DNA of 26,911 nt, taken from contig JBFFWN010000013.1 of assembly GCA_041570235.1 (NCBI GenBank), positions 1 to 26,911 on the forward strand, written 5' to 3'. The notes beneath the pieces were generated by a model. The model saw only the letters and a program-made list of their open reading frames with translations. It did not search any database and had not been told where the DNA came from. The translations under genes were made by a program, and so were the position numbers. The stretch is from SZUA-36 sp041570235. GTDB taxonomy: Bacteria > Pseudomonadota > Gammaproteobacteria > Xanthomonadales > SZUA-36. Shown here one piece after another: positions 24,100 to 26,911 of this stretch. The first letter of the stretch is position 1. Each line of letters opens with the position of its first letter.

Positions 24100-24264
24100 T
24101 TACGGGTTGTCTTCGAAACCGTCGCTGAAGATTTGTCCCGTGATGAAGCAACTTAGTGAAATGTCATCTACTTCTACCTAATAATCCCAATCGTCTCTGT
24201 AGTATCGAAAGCGCACCCTAACATCTGGTTGGCCGAGATAGTGCGAATCACGATCCTGTTTCTG
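24100..24264 (-). pseudogene. decayed C-terminus of a secreted protein with IFSDGFE tail
   Basis: Read on the minus strand, the frame gives LGQPDVRVRFRYYRDDWDY, an in-frame TAG (24178-24180), VEVDDISLSC and finally QIFSDGFEDNP with a TAA at 24100-24102. The VRxRFxY...DxxVxVDDIxL pattern is that of a jelly-roll (MAM/discoidin-like) domain common at the end of secreted peptidases, and the TAG stands where tryptophan (TGG) would fit. An upstream TAA at 24265-24267 limits the open frame. It is a broken remnant; the rest of the gene is not recognisable. Confidence 0.65.
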
Positions 24265-24356
24265 TTATACGCCATTTCCGGTGATCGGACATGGCGTGCA
24301 ATGGAATGGTAAAAAGTTAGATTTCAGCCTTCACCGGCAAATGTTGCGACAGTTGC

Positions 24357-26597
24357 TCAGGGGAGAACGCTAATGACGCACGGTCCGGACTGGATGTTAA
24401 CGTTGAAGACGTCCCCACTCGGTTGCGGCTCCGTCGGCGTATTGAGCTCATAGACTATGTGTGCGTTGGACCCGTTGATCACCTGGCTGTTCACCGGTAA
24501 CGTACCCGGTGACATGCAGGCCCAGCGGTCCAGATTCTCCTGGCCATAGCCGTAAACCTTGACGCGACCGTTGGCAACCACGTCTGCAATCCGGCACACA
24601 AAACCGGACGGCGTGCGGTCACACAGGACGCCATTCTGGCCCTCGATTTCGATTACCGACGAGGTAATACCATTGACCGTCTCGGTAAGGAGACCGCTGA
24701 CCCTGCGGTCGGTACCCGTATCAACCGCTCCGCCACCGGTCCAGACGTTCATTTCGGCACTGGCAAGCATGCTCAGGTACAAACCATCGATCGCTTGCGT
24801 GTCGGTAAACCCCAGGTTGCCCCGATGGCCCTTGGACATGACGGTTGACATGGCCCTGTCCACGCTTTTGCTGATAACGCCACGGCTGTGGGCATTATGG
24901 TCCGCAATCGCCTCGTTGGTGGTATCTACCGGCACATTGATCGGCGATTCGTTCCAGCGGTTAATATAGGTCATCTGCACGTCGAAGAAAGGGATCAACT
25001 CCAGCGGGTTGACGCTGCCGGTCTTGTCGAGCTTAACATCGCCGTAGCTGCAGGCCGGGTCGGCGGCATCGTGCCAGTCCGGGTTACAGTTTTCGAGCAC
25101 CATTCTGAGGTCTGACGACAGGTAGTCGATATATAAACCGCGTGAGCGTAACTGCTGCTTGGCATATATACCCAAAGGCAAGTTCGTCCAGGACGGCAGT
25201 TGCGCCGGCAAGCCGTCCGCATCGGTTGAGATCGGTGTGGGATAAGGGCCCTGTGTGGGTGGATTGGCCACGCAGGGCAACGGCCCGCCTATGCATGGCG
25301 GGCTGACTTCATAATCGGCATAGCTGTTCGCAACGAAGGCGCTGGTCGCACCGGTTGCATAATTGGAATACACCTTCACCTCGGCCGTATCGTCCAGGAA
25401 ATCCATCGGGAACACGTTAAGATCTTCCTGGCGGAAATCCTGTGCAACGCGGAAAAAGCCATCCTGACGCACCAGCCTGCAAGCCTCGGCATAGAGGTCA
25501 CCATCGTTAAGCGCCTCGACCATTGCGCCGTTGCGTGCCACTTTGTAATGCCGGTGATCACCGGCAAAAGTGCCGCTGGTATGATACTCCGCAGACAACT
25601 TGAATGGCGCCACCCTGTTAACCGCCGTATCGGCGTGGTCGTCGTCGTGGCTGCCGCCGTCATGATGGTCCCTGCAGCATTCATCACAGAACTGCGACTG
25701 CTGGAAATTGGCGGACATCCCATAGGGCTTGTTGACATAATGCCCCCGCACATACTCGTCACCGGCCCAGATCACCGGCCGCCTTCCGGCGCTTTCGTCG
25801 CTTCCCGGTGGCGCCTTCAGAGTACAGTCGCAAGACACCGTCATGAACTCTTCCCTGCGCAGGAAAACGGCACCCGCATTTGTCTGCGAATAAGTGATGA
25901 CGTCAAAGCGGGTTTCGACCAATTCCTCCGCGCGGATGACATCCGGCTCGGGCAACAGAGATTCTTTGAATTTGTTTTCACCCAGCGACAGGGGGATGAT
26001 GTCCGGGCGCTGTCCCTGGCTGTAGTCAACCGGTGGCGCATCAAGCGTCCGGCTGTCATTCTCATTGACAACTTTTCCGGCTGCCGCAATGGAGACATGT
26101 GCGATCGTCCCGGTCACCTGGATTTCACCGCCCCCCAGGCTGGTGGATGTTTTTTCATTACCTTCATTGACTATGAAGTTACGGCCATCCGCCCAACCCA
26201 CAGTAACCGATACGGTTTTGTAGTTTGGAACCGTATAACCGGTCGGCGCCGTGGTAGTGAAGGCATCAGACAATAGATCATAAAAGTAATCGGTGACGTC
26301 CTGGGTGACCGTGTAAGTGACGTTGTTCCTCGTCACCGTTTGCGTTTGGTCAATGATATCCGCGTAGGCAAAGGTGCCGGCAGTCGAAGTGAGCTGCACA
26401 AACCCCCGCTGTTCCTCGATGAATTCCTCCGCGATATTGACCGCCTCGGTGCGTACCTTGGCTTCGGCTGTCGCACGGGTCAGTGAACCCTGCATGGACG
26501 CCAGCGCCAGCATGCCAATGGCAAAAATGGCGATCCCGACCAATACCTCCATCAGGCTGAATGCCCGGCAATTTGAATGACTTCTCGAATATTTCAC
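24357..26597 (-). CDS. very long PilV-type minor pilin
   Basis: The protein has 746 residues from the GTG at 26597, with GGAGG 6 nt upstream. The type III signal is CRAFSLMEVLVGIAIFAIGM: cleavage before Phe, glutamate at mature position 5, and a hydrophobic helix. The residue before cleavage is alanine instead of the usual glycine. MEVLVGIAIFAIGMLALASM is the PilV pattern. Ordinary PilV proteins have about 150-200 residues, so some 550 extra residues are carried here, including a His/Asp-rich stretch (HHDGGSHDDDHADT), several cysteine pairs (CDC, CDECC) and PVNSQVING near the end. The large extension could be a tip adhesin. It follows a PilX-like gene by 15 nt in one operon. A type IV pilus priming role is known for the family; adhesion is inferred. 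Confidence 0.8.
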   Translation of the reverse strand: MKYSRSHSNCRAFSLMEVLVGIAIFAIGMLALASMQGSLTRATAEAKVRTEAVNIAEEFIEEQRGFVQLTSTAGTFAYADIIDQTQTVTRNNVTYTVTQDVTDYFYDLLSDAFTTTAPTGYTVPNYKTVSVTVGWADGRNFIVNEGNEKTSTSLGGGEIQVTGTIAHVSIAAAGKVVNENDSRTLDAPPVDYSQGQRPDIIPLSLGENKFKESLLPEPDVIRAEELVETRFDVITYSQTNAGAVFLRREEFMTVSCDCTLKAPPGSDESAGRRPVIWAGDEYVRGHYVNKPYGMSANFQQSQFCDECCRDHHDGGSHDDDHADTAVNRVAPFKLSAEYHTSGTFAGDHRHYKVARNGAMVEALNDGDLYAEACRLVRQDGFFRVAQDFRQEDLNVFPMDFLDDTAEVKVYSNYATGATSAFVANSYADYEVSPPCIGGPLPCVANPPTQGPYPTPISTDADGLPAQLPSWTNLPLGIYAKQQLRSRGLYIDYLSSDLRMVLENCNPDWHDAADPACSYGDVKLDKTGSVNPLELIPFFDVQMTYINRWNESPINVPVDTTNEAIADHNAHSRGVISKSVDRAMSTVMSKGHRGNLGFTDTQAIDGLYLSMLASAEMNVWTGGGAVDTGTDRRVSGLLTETVNGITSSVIEIEGQNGVLCDRTPSGFVCRIADVVANGRVKVYGYGQENLDRWACMSPGTLPVNSQVINGSNAHIVYELNTPTEPQPSGDVFNVNIQSGPCVISVLP

Positions 26598-26603
26598 CGT
26601 CTA

Positions 26604-26608
26604 CCTCC
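26604..26608 (-). promoter_or_regulatory. ribosome-binding site for the PilV-type GTG start
   Basis: GGAGG on the minus strand lies 6 nt before the GTG at 26597 and just beyond the stop of the preceding gene, which supports GTG initiation and coupled translation. Confidence 0.7.
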
Positions 26609-26612
26609 GGCC

Positions 26613-26911
26613 CTACCAATCAAGATTCGGCAGGCCAAAATCGCGCCAGCCGCCAGCGATTGCACCAAGCCCGTTGAGCCCGGAGGCGTTGGCCAGTACA
26701 TAAGGGGAATAAACCACCTGGAACGAGCCGTTGAACGCACCGAGAAGCGCATCGATGATCACGGCGCCGTAAATGTTCAGATCAGCGTGTGCATGCAGGG
26801 CCGTGTTGGGGTTTTCTCCGTCAAAGACGTACAGCACACCATAAATTGTGGTGCCGCTGACAAATTTGGTATCAGTTGCTATGACGAGGATCACGGGTGA
26901 CCTCGGGGAAC
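26613..26911 (-). CDS. C-terminal part of a PilX-like pilus assembly protein (partial)
   Basis: The frame is open to the window edge; the last 98 codons are visible. The end contains IYGVLYVFDGENPNTALHAH, NIYGAVIIDALLGAFNGSFQ, VVYSPYVLANASGLNGLG and WRDFG. This pattern (short beta-strand repeats, then a tyrosine-proline strand and a WRDF ending) is what I know from long PilX N-terminal-domain pilus proteins. The N-terminal prepilin helix is outside the window, so the class is inferred from tail and from the PilV-type gene 15 nt downstream. A GTG at 26892-26894 is internal. Confidence 0.6.
   Translation of the reverse strand, partial: SPRSPVILVIATDTKFVSGTTIYGVLYVFDGENPNTALHAHADLNIYGAVIIDALLGAFNGSFQVVYSPYVLANASGLNGLGAIAGGWRDFGLPNLDW

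Noticed and set aside
25548..26276. Plus-strand ORF of 242 codons
   Set aside because: It lies wholly antisense to the PilV-type gene, has no ribosome-binding site and no recognisable domain.

Overview
The window looks like a chromosomal piece of a free-living gammaproteobacterium of moderate GC content. The support is a cysteine synthase B tail (CysM), a YbdG-type mechanosensitive channel, an EpsC-type serine acetyltransferase, a DUF481 outer membrane protein and a minor type IV pilin operon. I cannot name the species.

Layout: (1) 1-2002, plus strand: the last codons of cysM, a YbdG/MscM channel and a secreted single-haem cytochrome. (2) 2096-5172, minus strand: an AmpG-like MFS permease fused through an oligoglycine linker to two zinc-ribbon modules, then a DUF481 beta-barrel protein. 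(3) 5323-8308: an islet bracketed by two near-identical 51-nt direct repeats. It holds a palindromic repeat family, a fragment of an IS481-type transposase, a secreted DUF11 protein, the orphan C-terminal sorting tail of a lost IPTL-CTERM-type protein and a strong terminator. (4) 8307-19231: the main item of interest, a dense cluster with five ATP-grasp ligase genes (three close paralogues, one divergent, one related to the peptide ligase PGM1), an S51/cyanophycinase-like peptidase, two alpha/beta-hydrolase esterases, a glycogen synthase and a possible 29-codon ORF. (5) 19280-21969, minus strand: a 12-nt tandem repeat, epsC fused at its 5' side to an IS91-type transposase remnant, and a large lipoprotein. 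(6) 22135-24264: a secreted Hcp-like protein, a second Hcp-like protein carrying two EGF domains, and a decayed gene end on the minus strand. (7) 24357-26911, minus strand: a very long PilV-type minor pilin and the end of a PilX-like gene running off the edge.

In the central cluster, start/stop overlaps and very short spacers tie 8307-13657 into one probable operon and 16471-19231 into another, with one ligase gene inverted between them. ATP-grasp enzymes of this kind usually form amide bonds. Together with a peptidase-like protein and esterases, this suggests synthesis and trimming of a small peptide or an amino-acid-decorated metabolite. Glycogen synthase and the glycogen-binding-like N-terminus of one esterase hint at a link to alpha-glucan. 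That pathway is inference; no product can be read from sequence.

The flanks are rich in decayed mobile-element and secreted-protein fragments, so the regions at 5.3-8.3 kb and 20-24.3 kb look like accessory DNA between older chromosomal genes.
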